Shown here piece by piece: positions 43,784-51,912 of a stretch of 64,000 nt of DNA. Origin of the DNA: JADJPO01 sp963750395 (lineage in GTDB: Bacteria; Actinomycetota; Actinomycetes; Actinomycetales; Kineosporiaceae); contig CAVVQM010000012.1 in assembly GCA_963750395.1 (NCBI GenBank), positions 310,001 to 374,000 of the forward strand, in the 5' to 3' direction. How positions within the stretch are numbered: position 1 is the stretch's first letter; the number at the start of each line of letters is the position of its first letter. The position numbers were made by a program, and so were the translations under genes. The notes beneath the pieces are model-generated. The model had not been told where the DNA came from, made no database searches, and saw nothing but the letters and a program-made list of their open reading frames with translations.

Positions 43784-44081
43784 GCGCGACCAGTCCGGAG
43801 ATCAGTACCCCGTGCACCAGCGTCCGGCGGGTTGCCTCCGGCGTCCGTTCGCGGTGGGCCATCACCGCGCCGAAACTCGCGGACGACATGACCGATCCGA
43901 GGCTGGCCGACGACATCAATGAGGCGCCGCTGGCCGCCGAGCCGACGCCGAGCACCGAGGCGACAGAACCCACCGAGGCGATCGAGGCGAGGCTGCCCAC
44001 CGAGCCGATACTGAGCACCGAGTTCTCGCTGGCGATGGACAGCACCGAATCGCGCGAGGCGATCGACCACCGGGACCCCAT
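43746..44081 (-). CDS. Small protein with Ser-(Ile/Val/Leu)-(Gly/Ala) triplet repeats and one membrane segment
   Basis: A 111-residue protein of unknown function. From about residue 8 to 75 it is built almost entirely of triplets such as SIG SVG SLA SIA SVG SVA SVL, with at least 15 units. Then come a basic stretch (MAHRERTPEATRR) and a single hydrophobic segment (TLVHGVLISGLVALTLW) near the C-terminus. Alternating Ser, aliphatic and Gly/Ala residues at a period of three (or six) suggest a flat or helical beta-solenoid, an inference. ATG 44079-44081 (MGSRWSIASRDS) is the likely start. It converges on and overlaps the upstream membrane-protein gene. Confidence 0.6.
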   Translation of the reverse strand: MGSRWSIASRDSVLSIASENSVLSIGSVGSLASIASVGSVASVLGVGSAASGASLMSSASLGSVMSSASFGAVMAHRERTPEATRRTLVHGVLISGLVALTLWRGRARAIH

Positions 44082-44131
44082 GACCACAGCCTGCCACAAC
44101 CGGTGGTGACCACCTCGGTCGCGGGCATCGC

Positions 44132-44137
44132 TACCGT
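44132..44137 (+). promoter_or_regulatory. -10 element of a probable leaderless SGNH hydrolase transcript
   Basis: TACCGT, six-base spacer (GGATTC), ATG 44144. Confidence 0.5.
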
Positions 44138-44143
44138 GGATTC

Positions 44144-44776
44144 ATGAAGGGCGTCGCCTTGTGGGTCGGGGACAGCTTCACGGCGGGAGAGGGGGCACGA
44201 TGCTCCCCCGATCTCACCTATCCCCACCTGGTGAGTTCCGCTCTCGGATGGGCGTGCCACGTCGACGCCCAGTGCGGCACGGGTTTCGTCAACGACGGCT
44301 GGGCCGCCTCCCCGGACTACGGCCCCCTGATCCGGCGTCTGTCCCGGCACCCGCGGGTCAGTCCGGACGTGGTCATCATCGACGCCGGACGCAACGACGC
44401 GCAGTGCCCGGCGGCGCAGGCGCGCCGGGCGGTCGAGGAGTACCTCGACGCCCTGGGCAGCCGGTACCCGAAGGCGGCGATCGTGCTGGTCGCACCGACC
44501 CTCGTGGACGTCGTGCAGCCGCCGGACTACGAGCGGATGGGCGCGGTGCTGCGCGCCTCGGCATCGAAGCACTCGGCCGCCGTGGTGGATCCGGCTGCCG
44601 CGGGCGCCTTCGCCGACGCCGGGGCCAACCGGCGCTATGTCTGCGAGGACGGCTTCCACCCCAGCGCCGCGGGCCAGGAACGGTACGCAGAGGTGCTGAC
44701 CCCGCTGCTGTCGGCGGCGATCGGTGTGACCGGACCCGGCCCCGCCGACGGCGAGCCGGCGCGACACCTAGGCTGA
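44144..44776 (+). CDS. SGNH/GDSL-family hydrolase
   Basis: A 210-residue cytoplasmic esterase-type protein. Block I is WVGDSFTAGEGARC with the nucleophilic Ser near residue 11, block III is IIDAGRNDAQCP near residue 87, and block V is CEDGFHPSAAGQERYA near residue 170, carrying the Asp-x-x-His pair. There is no signal peptide. Substrate unknown. ATG 44144 fits a leaderless promoter. The DUF2461 gene follows after 4 bases, but it has its own -10-like element inside this gene's end. Confidence 0.85.
   Translation: MKGVALWVGDSFTAGEGARCSPDLTYPHLVSSALGWACHVDAQCGTGFVNDGWAASPDYGPLIRRLSRHPRVSPDVVIIDAGRNDAQCPAAQARRAVEEYLDALGSRYPKAAIVLVAPTLVDVVQPPDYERMGAVLRASASKHSAAVVDPAAAGAFADAGANRRYVCEDGFHPSAAGQERYAEVLTPLLSAAIGVTGPGPADGEPARHLG
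44769..44774 (+). promoter_or_regulatory. -10 element of a probable leaderless DUF2461 transcript
   Basis: TAGGCT, six-base spacer (GAGATC), ATG 44781. It overlaps the SGNH hydrolase stop codon. Confidence 0.5.
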
Positions 44777-44780
44777 GATC

Positions 44781-45443
44781 ATGGGATTCACCGGATTCGG
44801 GCCGGGCGCGGTGGCGTTCTACCAGGAGTTGGAGTTGAACAACTCCAAGGAATGGTGGGCCGGCCATCGCCAGATCTATGACGAGGCCGTCAAGACACCC
44901 ATGCTTGCCCTCCTGGCCGAGCTGGAGGACGAGTTCGGGTCGGCGAAGGTGTTCCGGCCCCACCGCGACGTGCGGTTCTCCGCCGACAAGTCGCCCTACA
45001 AGACCCACCAGGGCGCCTACGTGCCGACGGTGAGCGCGTCCGGGTTCTATCTGCAGATCGGACCTGAGGGACTGATGATCGGCGGCGGCATGTACCAGAT
45101 GCAGCCGGATCAGCTCGCCCGGTACCGGGCCGCCGTCGACACCCCGGCCGTCGGCCAGACGCTGGAGGCGACGCTGGACTCGTTGCGGGGCAACGGGTAT
45201 GAGATCGGTGGTGACCTTCTGGCCACGCGCCCGCGCGGGGTGGACGCCGACCACCCCCGGCTCGAGCTGATGCGGCACAGGTCGCTGGTGGCCTCGCGCG
45301 CCTACGGCGAACCGGACTGGCTGGCCACTCCGGAGACGCTCGAGCGGGTGCGGTCGGACTGGCGGGGGTTCCGCCCCCTGATCGACTGGCTGGGCGCGCA
45401 TGTCGGCGACACCACCCGAAGGCCGGGGCCGTCGCGGAACTGA
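44781..45443 (+). CDS. DUF2461-family protein
   Basis: A 220-residue protein matching DUF2461: FYQELELNNSKEWWAGHRQIYDE at the N-terminus, KVFRPHRDVRFSADKSPYKTHQGAYV near residue 55, and GFYLQIGPEGLMIGGGMYQM near residue 85. The conserved Lys/Arg/Asp residues around RFSADKSPYK suggest a catalytic or nucleic-acid-binding site, but the biochemical function of the family is not known to me. Cytoplasmic, with no membrane segment. It is read from its own start and likely its own promoter. Confidence 0.85.
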   Translation: MGFTGFGPGAVAFYQELELNNSKEWWAGHRQIYDEAVKTPMLALLAELEDEFGSAKVFRPHRDVRFSADKSPYKTHQGAYVPTVSASGFYLQIGPEGLMIGGGMYQMQPDQLARYRAAVDTPAVGQTLEATLDSLRGNGYEIGGDLLATRPRGVDADHPRLELMRHRSLVASRAYGEPDWLATPETLERVRSDWRGFRPLIDWLGAHVGDTTRRPGPSRN

Positions 45444-45564
45444 CTGAACGTGATCACCCGCGCATTCAGGGTGAGTTGTTCCGTGATGGCGGTTCCGACC
45501 GGTCGACGTGGTGCAGAATCTCCTGTCAGCAGCCGGCTGACGGCACTGACTCGGGGAGAACTCG

Positions 45565-46892
45565 GTGGACGACAAGAGCGGTCGGCACCGCGGGGAGGCC
45601 TCGCTCCCCTGGCCCGATCTGATCAGATCGACGCCCAACCGATCCGCGTCGAGCACATCTGCGCCGAGCAGATCGCGCCGACCAGATCCGCGCCAACCAG
45701 ATCCGCGCCGACCAGATCCGCGCCGACCAGATCCGCGCCTCGCCGCAGGCGACTGCGTGCAGTCGGCCGTTGGGCGGCGGTGGCAGGCGCCGCCGTGGTG
45801 ACCCTGGCGCTGACCCTGGCCTCGATCTTCGCCGGTCGGTCCTGGCTCGAGAACCGGCAGCCCGACCGGACCGATCCCCCGGCGGTCGCCGTCGCGGCCG
45901 GCTCCTCGCCGTCGGCCGTTGCGGCGCCCACCCCCTCGCAGGCGACGCCGGCTGCCCTGCAGGTGTGGTGGTCGGGCGTCGGCGGCGAGGATCACTCCGC
46001 GGCAGACGGACGGTGGGGGTCCTGGCGCGGCGAGGCGGTCACCGTCGGTGGCACCTGGGACAACGGGAACCAGGAGATGCTGCAGATGCGCTCGATCTGC
46101 GGCAACGGCATGTGGGCGACGTGGACCAAGCCGCTGGACGTCGCGGTGGGCGCGATCGAGGTCGACCGCGGCGACACCTGGGCGAAGGCGGCGCGGGGGG
46201 CCTACGACGCGCGGTGGCGGGCGAACCTGAAGCGGATCAAGACCTGTTGGGGCTCAAGGGATCCGTCGCTGCTGTACATCCGCTTCGCGCACGAGATGAA
46301 CCTCAGCGACATGCCCTGGCGGGTCAAGGGCGGCCAGGAGGCCGACTTCGTCAAGGCCATCACCCGCTACTCCAACCTCAGGTACCAGATCATCCCCAAG
46401 GCCAAGCTCGTGCTCTGCCCCTCCGACGGGACCAGCGGCGGCATCGGCACGAACATCCGCAAGCTCTGGCCCGGCAAGGACGCCACGGGCCGGCAGGTCG
46501 TGCAGGTCTACTCGGTGGACTCCTACAACAGCTGGGTCGTGATCAGGAACCGGCCGGAGTTCCAGGCCAAGCTGTTCGCCGAGCAGAGCGGCCAGCCCCT
46601 GGGCCTCGAACAGCATCGAGCCCTCGCGCAGGAGTGGGGCGTTCCCTTCGCCGTCTCCGAGTGGGCGGGCAACGGCGACCCCAAGGACGTCGGCAAGGGG
46701 GACGACCTGCCCGTCTACTACGACCTGATGAATGAGTGGTTCCGCACCTACGCGGCCGACCCGAAGAACCCCCAACCCGGCCAACTCCTCTACGAGGTCT
46801 ACTTCAACGACCAGGACCGCTTCACACTGCTCCCGACCAAGTACCAGCCCAAGTCGGCCGCCAGGTACCGGTCGCTGACCTGGGGCAGGTGA
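45565..46892 (+). CDS. Secreted or membrane-anchored GH26-like glycoside hydrolase, one-base deletion
   Basis: A predicted 442-residue type II anchored protein. A cytoplasmic tail contains APTRS repeats, then a basic patch and one membrane segment (WAAVAGAAVVTLALTLASIF), a Pro/Ala linker and a catalytic domain. GH26-type residues are seen in YIRFAHEMNLSDMPW (acid/base Glu ~244) and FAVSEWAGNGD (nucleophile Glu ~366). GH26 enzymes are mostly beta-mannanases; the substrate here is not proven. GTG 45565 has a GGGAGA site, but its frame is lost in the repeats, where one 15-base unit has 14 bases. Adding a C after 45,674 restores it exactly. A different in-frame start at 45450 lacks a ribosome site. 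Confidence 0.72.
45627..45737 (+). repeat. 15-base tandem repeats encoding APTRS units
   Basis: Seven to eight copies of a 15-base unit (ATCCGCGCCGACCAG and variants). The first three are diverged, the last four nearly identical. The fourth unit has 14 bases. Read in the gene frame they give STPNRS-ASSTS-APSRS-APTRS(x4). Confidence 0.8.
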
Positions 46893-46900
46893 CGGACCAG

Positions 46901-46940
46901 AACGGCCCCCGACCGGCGTTTTCGCTGGTCAGGGGCCGTT
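46901..46940. terminator. Bidirectional terminator between the GH26-like gene and tRNA-Tyr
   Basis: Inverted repeat AACGGCCCC-C-GACC / GGTC-A-GGGGCCGTT, about 13 pairs with one mismatch and a 12-base loop. It sits between two convergent transcripts and can serve both. Confidence 0.65.
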
Positions 46941-46951
46941 TCCGCGGCGCG

Positions 46952-47034
<83 letters not shown>

Positions 47035-47148
47035 GTGCTTGGTCGACGCAGCCCACGAGGGTGCCTGTCGACGTCGCGGATGGAAGGATAGCAAGCCTGC
47101 AGACCCTCCCGCGCACCGGCGGGAACACCCGACCCAGGAGGACACAGC

Positions 47149-47640
47149 GTGGCCGGCGACAGCTCGTTCGACGTGGTGAGCAAGGTGGACCGCCAGGAGG
47201 TGGACAACGCCCTCAATCAGGCGTCCAAGGAGGTCTCGCAGCGCTACGACTTCAAGGGCGTCGGCGCCTCGATCGAGTGGAGTGGCGAGACCATCGTGAT
47301 CAAGGCCAACAGCGAGGAGCGGGCCAAGGCCGTCCTGGACGTCTTCCAGACCAAGCTGGTCAAGCGCGGGGTCTCGCTCAAGGCGCTCGACTCCGGCGAG
47401 CCGAAGGCGTCCGGCAAGGAGTACCGGCTCGAGTCCACCATCGCCGAGGGTCTGAGCCAGGAGAACGCCAAGAAGATCACCAAGCTGATCCGCGACGAGG
47501 GCCCCAAGGGCGTCAAGGCCTCGATCACCGGCGACGAGTTGCGCGTGACCAGCAAGAAGCGCGACGACCTGCAGGAGGTCATCGCCCTGCTCAAGGCCGC
47601 CGACCTGGACGTCGCGCTCCAGTTCGTCAACTACCGCTGA
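47149..47640 (+). CDS. YajQ-family nucleotide-binding protein
   Basis: A 163-residue cytoplasmic protein with two ferredoxin-like domains. It starts AGDSSFDVVSKVDRQEVDNA, with RYDFKGVGASIEWSG near residue 33, KRGVSLKALDSGEPKASGKEYR, and a C-terminus ending LQFVNYR. Family members bind nucleotides, and one plant-pathogen homologue binds cyclic di-GMP; a role here is not known. GTG 47149 follows AGGAGG. Its promoter lies in the 114 bases after the divergent tRNA-Tyr. Confidence 0.93.
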   Translation: MAGDSSFDVVSKVDRQEVDNALNQASKEVSQRYDFKGVGASIEWSGETIVIKANSEERAKAVLDVFQTKLVKRGVSLKALDSGEPKASGKEYRLESTIAEGLSQENAKKITKLIRDEGPKGVKASITGDELRVTSKKRDDLQEVIALLKAADLDVALQFVNYR

Positions 47641-47787
47641 AACCCAGGTCGTGGCCGCGGTCGACGACCGCGAAGTGGACGGCGGCACCACGCGTCCAGG
47701 CTCATCTCCATGGCATCTCCACAGACGCTTCACGTGGCCTGCGCGGCGCGGGGGTGGAATTGGGGTGTGGCAAGGGAGGTGACCACC

Positions 47788-48084
47788 ATGAGGACCACAG
47801 TCAAGAGGTTGCTGGCGGCTTCGGCTGCGACCCTGGCCATCGGCGCGACGGTTGTCGCCGGCGCCCAGATGGCGTCGGCGAGCGGCGCTGCTCCGGAACG
47901 TCCGGGCTACGTCGTGAGCACCACGGTGACCGGTGACCAGCTGCGCGAGCGGCTGCACGACGGGACCTGCGAGCCGAGCTCGGACCAGACGATGGATCAG
48001 CAGCGGGTTCAGATGCGGGACCGATCGAGTGACGGGACGCGCGACCAGATCCAGCTGCGTGATCGGATCCACCAGACCGACTAG
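47788..48084 (+). CDS. Small secreted hypothetical protein
   Basis: A 98-residue protein. A clear signal peptide (RTTVKRLLAASAATLAIGAT...) ends near ASASG at about residue 32. The mature ~65 residues are polar and rich in Asp, Arg and Gln with repeated Q-x-RDR elements (VQMRDRSSDG, IQLRDRIHQ). ATG 47788 follows GGGAGG. No family recognised. It precedes a lipoprotein gene by 93 bases and the two may form a unit. Confidence 0.65.
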   Translation: MRTTVKRLLAASAATLAIGATVVAGAQMASASGAAPERPGYVVSTTVTGDQLRERLHDGTCEPSSDQTMDQQRVQMRDRSSDGTRDQIQLRDRIHQTD

Positions 48085-48177
48085 ACCCGCACTCGCGGCA
48101 ACGCCGGCGCCCACCCCCAGCCGGGTGGGCGCCGACACCGGCGCTCGACATGACCCCGAGGAATCGAAGGAGTCGAC

Positions 48178-48714
48178 ATGAAGACGAGCAGGCTTGGCGT
48201 TCTCACCGCCGCTGTCTTGGCGGCCACCCTGTCGACCGCGGCGTGCAGCGGCGACACAGCATCCGCCCCCGTCGGTGATGCCACATCGGTCACAACGATC
48301 ACCGGCCGGCCCACCACCGACACGGCCTCCGGGACGGGCACCACGGTCCCCGACCAGCTCAGCGCTGCGGTGGACGACTTCGTCGCCGCGCTCAGCGCCC
48401 ATGACCGCGACCGGCTCCACGACGCTGCCGGTGGTGCGCTGCAGCAGCGACTGCAGGACCGCGACTACGACCGCCTCCTGGGATGCACGTCCAGCGACGA
48501 GACGATCGAGGTCACGTCCTACGACGTCACGCTCGAGGGCACACAGGCGACCGTGCGGGTTGTCCTGCAGGTCAGCGAGAGCGATCACACCCCGCGCGAG
48601 GTCGAGCGGGTGTGGCAGTTCGAGCAGGCGCCGGACGGGACCTGGGGGCTTGCCACGCTGCCCGACTGCCCGCTCGCGTCGACGAGCTCTTCCACATCTG
48701 CTGACGCGAGCTGA
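48178..48714 (+). CDS. Hypothetical lipoprotein
   Basis: A 178-residue lipoprotein. The signal (KTSRLGVLTAAVLAATLSTAAC) gives a lipobox with Cys near residue 23, then a Thr/Ser-rich linker to about residue 60. A small globular domain follows (AVDDFVAALSAHDRDRLHDAA, ATVRVVLQVSESDH, VWQFEQAPDGTWGLATLPDC) that looks like an NTF2/SnoaL-like or DUF4878-type fold. This assignment is by pattern only. Two cysteines near residues 102 and 165 may pair. ATG 48178 follows GAAGGAG. Confidence 0.75.
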   Translation: MKTSRLGVLTAAVLAATLSTAACSGDTASAPVGDATSVTTITGRPTTDTASGTGTTVPDQLSAAVDDFVAALSAHDRDRLHDAAGGALQQRLQDRDYDRLLGCTSSDETIEVTSYDVTLEGTQATVRVVLQVSESDHTPREVERVWQFEQAPDGTWGLATLPDCPLASTSSSTSADAS

Positions 48715-48733
48715 GCACAGGCCAATACCGCCC

Positions 48734-48783
48734 GAAGGTTGCCGGGTTCGCCCCATCAGACGCGGGCAAACCCGGCAACCTTC
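48734..48783. terminator. Long perfect inverted repeat, bidirectional terminator
   Basis: GAAGGTTGCCGGGTT and AACCCGGCAACCTTC form a 15-pair perfect stem around a 20-base loop, placed between the convergent lipoprotein and htpX genes. There is no T run, but position and stability fit a terminator for both. Confidence 0.75.
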
Positions 48784-48793
48784 CGAGGTCGAG

Positions 48794-49651
48794 TCAGAGA
48801 CTCCGCCCAGCCATCTGCTCCAGCCGCGCGATCCGGTCGGCCATCGGCGGGTGCGTGCTGTAGAGCTTGCCCATGCCGCCGCCCCGGAACGGGTTGGCGA
48901 TCATCATGTGGCTGGCGTTGACCAGTTTCCGTTCCGGCGGCAGCGGCGCCTGCTGCGTGCCGACCGCCAGCTTGCGCAGCGCCGATGCCAGGGCCAGCGG
49001 GTCCTCGGTGAGCCTCGACCCGTCCTCGTCGGCGTCGTACTCGCGGGTGCGGCTGATCGCCATCTGGATCACCCCGGCCGCCATCGGGCCGAGGAACATC
49101 AGCGCGATCGCGGCGATCGGGTTGCCGCCGCGATCCCGGCTGCCGCCGAAGAAGTAGGCGAAGTTGGCGATGAACGTGATCGCGGTGGCGAGCGCCGCGG
49201 CCACCGACGAGGTCAGGATGTCGCGGTTGTAGACGTGCATCAGCTCGTGACCCAGGACGCCGCGCAGCTCACGCTCGTCGAGGATCTCCAGGATGCCCTC
49301 GGTGCAGCACACCGCGGCATTGCGCGGATTGCGTCCCGTGGCGAACGCGTTCGGGGCCTGTGTGGGCGAGATGTACAGCGCCGGCATCGGCTGGCCCGCC
49401 TTGGTCGAGAGCTCCCGCACGATCCGGTAGATCTGCGGCGCCTCGGCCTCGCTGACCGGACGCGCGCGCATCGCCTTGATCGCCATCGTGCCGGAGTTCC
49501 AGTAGGCGTACCCGTTCATCCCCAGCGCGATCACCAAGGCGATGATCAGTCCGGTCTGGCCCGCAGCCGCCCCGCCGATGAACAGCACGGCGGCGGACAG
49601 ACCGCCGAGCAGCATCGCGGTCTTGAGACCGTTGAAGTGACGATGACCCAT
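48794..49651 (-). CDS. htpX: Membrane zinc metalloprotease HtpX
   Basis: HtpX degrades misfolded membrane proteins. The 285-residue product has two N-terminal membrane segments (AMLLGGLSAAVLFIGGAAAG, LIIALVIALGMNGYAYW) and the zinc site LRGVLGHELMHVYNRDIL near residue 140 (HExxH). The third ligand region is SRTREYDADEDGSRL near residue 210, and two further segments lie between them. ATG 49651 is preceded by a GGTGGAG run. The longer frame to 49834 is not supported. Stress regulation is usual in this family; I see no operator. Confidence 0.95.
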   Translation of the reverse strand: MGHRHFNGLKTAMLLGGLSAAVLFIGGAAAGQTGLIIALVIALGMNGYAYWNSGTMAIKAMRARPVSEAEAPQIYRIVRELSTKAGQPMPALYISPTQAPNAFATGRNPRNAAVCCTEGILEILDERELRGVLGHELMHVYNRDILTSSVAAALATAITFIANFAYFFGGSRDRGGNPIAAIALMFLGPMAAGVIQMAISRTREYDADEDGSRLTEDPLALASALRKLAVGTQQAPLPPERKLVNASHMMIANPFRGGGMGKLYSTHPPMADRIARLEQMAGRSL

Positions 49652-49836
49652 CCTGAACTCCACCACTCCTGTCGGCCGGCTCACCCGGCCGCTCAACCCA
49701 CGGTCGACCCTTGTCGACTCGTTCACTGCAACGCCGGCCCGTATCGCCCTCGTTCCCGCTCCCGGCCACCTCCCAGCAAACACACAGCTTGTCGACCCAC
49801 TACTCTGCGTTCCGCCACCTCGAACCGGGAGCACGC

Positions 49837-50313
49837 ATGAGACTGCGCGTCCAGCACATCCACGCCGCCGCGCCCGCCGAGGTCTTCGCGATGCTCATCG
49901 ACCCCGGCTACCGGGAACGGGTCTGCCGCGACCAGGGCGCCCTCTCGGTGGACGTGGAGATCTCCCGGACCGATTCCGGGGCGACCGTGGTCGTCGACCA
50001 GACCCAGCCGGTGGTCTCGATCCCCGCGTTCGCGGCGTCGCTGATCGGCCCCACCACCCGGACCATCCTGCGCGAGCACTGGGCCGACCCGGCGAACGCG
50101 ACGCTCCAGCTCGAGACCCCCGGCAAGCCGGCCACGATCGCGGGCACCGTCACCCTGCACCCCGACGGCGCGGGCACCCGTGCGGAGAGGGCTCTCGAGA
50201 TCAGGGTCGACGCACCACTCGTCGGCGGGAGGATCGAGAAGGTACTGGCCGAGGTGATCCGGCGCAGCATCGATGCGGAGTTCGCGACGGCGCAGGCCTG
50301 GTTGGCCGGCTGA
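49837..50313 (+). CDS. DUF2505-family protein
   Basis: A 158-residue protein of the START/SRPBCC-like DUF2505 family common in actinobacteria: RLRVQHIHAAAPAEVFAMLIDPGYRERVCRD at the N-terminus, then FAASLIGPTTRTILREHW, and a C-terminal helix VLAEVIRRSIDAEFATAQAWL. Hydrophobic-ligand binding is inferred from the fold. ATG 49837 follows CCGGGAG. It converges on nuoN with 18 bases between. Confidence 0.85.
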   Translation: MRLRVQHIHAAAPAEVFAMLIDPGYRERVCRDQGALSVDVEISRTDSGATVVVDQTQPVVSIPAFAASLIGPTTRTILREHWADPANATLQLETPGKPATIAGTVTLHPDGAGTRAERALEIRVDAPLVGGRIEKVLAEVIRRSIDAEFATAQAWLAG

Positions 50314-50331
50314 GCCGACTCGAGCGCCGAG

Positions 50332-51912
50332 TTACCAGGCGATCGGACCGGGCGGCAGGGCGCCCATCAGCCCCGCGAACAGTTGCGGGAAGACCGAGCC
50401 GAGTACGCACAGCGCCGCCCCGGCACCGATCGCCACCCCCTCGGCGGGCCGCACCCGCCACGTCGGCACCTTCGCCCCCGGCTCGGGCGACGCGATCATC
50501 AGCGCGCCCCAGCGCAGGTAGTAGGCCACCCCGATCGCCACGTTGACCGCCGCGAGGACCGCGAACACCCACTGCCCGCCGTCCACCAGCGGGCGAACCG
50601 CGACCAGTTTGGCGACCAGGCCCAGCACGCCCGGCGGCAGACCGGCCAATGCCGCGAGCGCCAGCCCCAGGACGGCGGCCGCCACCGGTTCGCGGCGGGC
50701 CAGCCCTCGGTAGGCGTCCAGGTCGTGCCGTTCGCCCTCGGCCACATGGCGCGACACGACGACGACCACGGCGAACGCAGTGACGCCGGCCGCGCCGTAG
50801 GCGGCCAGGTACACCACGGACGCCGAGACCGCCTGGCCCAGACCGGGTGCCGCCCCGCCCGCCACCGAGAACCGCGGACCGGCCGCGGCCAGGGGCAGCA
50901 GCAGCCAGCCGGCCTGCGCCACCGTCGACCAGGCCAACAGCCGGACGGCGATGCGCTGGCGCAACGCCACCACGTTGCCGACCGTCATGGTCACCACCGC
51001 CAGCGTGCCGATCGCGGGCGCCCACAGCCCGGCCACGGTCGGGGCACCCAGCACCAGCAGCACCAGCAGGGCCGCCAGGGCGGCCGCCTTGGACACCACG
51101 GACAGGAACGCGGCCACGGGCATCGGCGCCCCGGCGTAGGTGTCCGGCGTCCAGAGGTGGAACGGGACGGCGGAGAGCTTGAACCCGACTCCGGCCACCG
51201 CCAGCATCAGCCCGAGCCCGGCCACCGCGCGCGCCGGTGCCGGCATCGTCGGATCGGCCAGGGCCGCTGACAGGGCTGCCGTGTGCAGGGTGCCGGTCGC
51301 GAGCAGCAGCATCCCCAGGCCCAGGGCCAGCAGGCCGAGCGAGCCGACGGCCGTGAGCAACAGGGTGAACGCCCCCTGCGCGCCCGGGGCGTCCCGTCGG
51401 AGCCCGACCAGGGCGATCACCGGCAGGGAGGCCGTCTCCAGCGCCACCAGCAGCGTGACCAGGTCGCGCGCCCCCGCCAGCGCGAGCGCCCCGGCCACCG
51501 CGGACAGGAACAGCAGGTGGTGTGCGCCCCGGTCCTGCGCCCCGCTGGAGTCCAGCGCGAGCAGCAGGCAGATCACCGCCAGGACGATCACGATGCCCTG
51601 CAGGGTCAGTGTGAACGGCGAGGCCACATAGGCACACGTGCCCGGGTCGACGCACAGCGTCGCCCGACGTCCACCGCTCGGCCCGCCGTACCCGGAGGCC
51701 AGTGCCACGACGGCGGCGCCCGCCGCGAGCAGCCCGGTCATTGCGAAAACGTCCAGTACCCGGCGCAGCGCCCCGTGGGAGGCCGCCGACGTCCGTGGCG
51801 CGATCGCCTCGACGACCAACACCGTCACCAGCGCGACGACCACGGCCACCACCGGGGACAGGGCCGCCCAGTCCACCGCGGGGACCCCTCCCGCCATCAC
51901 CAGGGCCGTCAC
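50332..51912 (-). CDS. nuoN: NADH-quinone oxidoreductase subunit N (partial-complex type)
   Basis: Antiporter-like membrane subunit of Complex I, 526 residues, about 14 hydrophobic segments. Key elements: LVALETASLPVIALVGLRRD with the TM5 Glu, FKLSAVPFHLWTPDTYAGAP with the TM7-8 Lys/His region, and AGLPPGVLGLVAKLVAV near the C-terminus. The start overlaps the nuoM stop by four bases. Last gene of the I-J-K-L-M-N run. Frame intact. Confidence 0.94.
   Translation of the reverse strand: MTALVMAGGVPAVDWAALSPVVAVVVALVTVLVVEAIAPRTSAASHGALRRVLDVFAMTGLLAAGAAVVALASGYGGPSGGRRATLCVDPGTCAYVASPFTLTLQGIVIVLAVICLLLALDSSGAQDRGAHHLLFLSAVAGALALAGARDLVTLLVALETASLPVIALVGLRRDAPGAQGAFTLLLTAVGSLGLLALGLGMLLLATGTLHTAALSAALADPTMPAPARAVAGLGLMLAVAGVGFKLSAVPFHLWTPDTYAGAPMPVAAFLSVVSKAAALAALLVLLVLGAPTVAGLWAPAIGTLAVVTMTVGNVVALRQRIAVRLLAWSTVAQAGWLLLPLAAAGPRFSVAGGAAPGLGQAVSASVVYLAAYGAAGVTAFAVVVVVSRHVAEGERHDLDAYRGLARREPVAAAVLGLALAALAGLPPGVLGLVAKLVAVRPLVDGGQWVFAVLAAVNVAIGVAYYLRWGALMIASPEPGAKVPTWRVRPAEGVAIGAGAALCVLGSVFPQLFAGLMGALPPGPIAW

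Noticed and set aside
45620..45740. Pentapeptide-repeat (ADQIR) protein in another frame of the 15-base repeats
   Set aside because: That frame has no start or continuation; the APTRS frame joins a good GTG start and the glycosidase once one base is restored.
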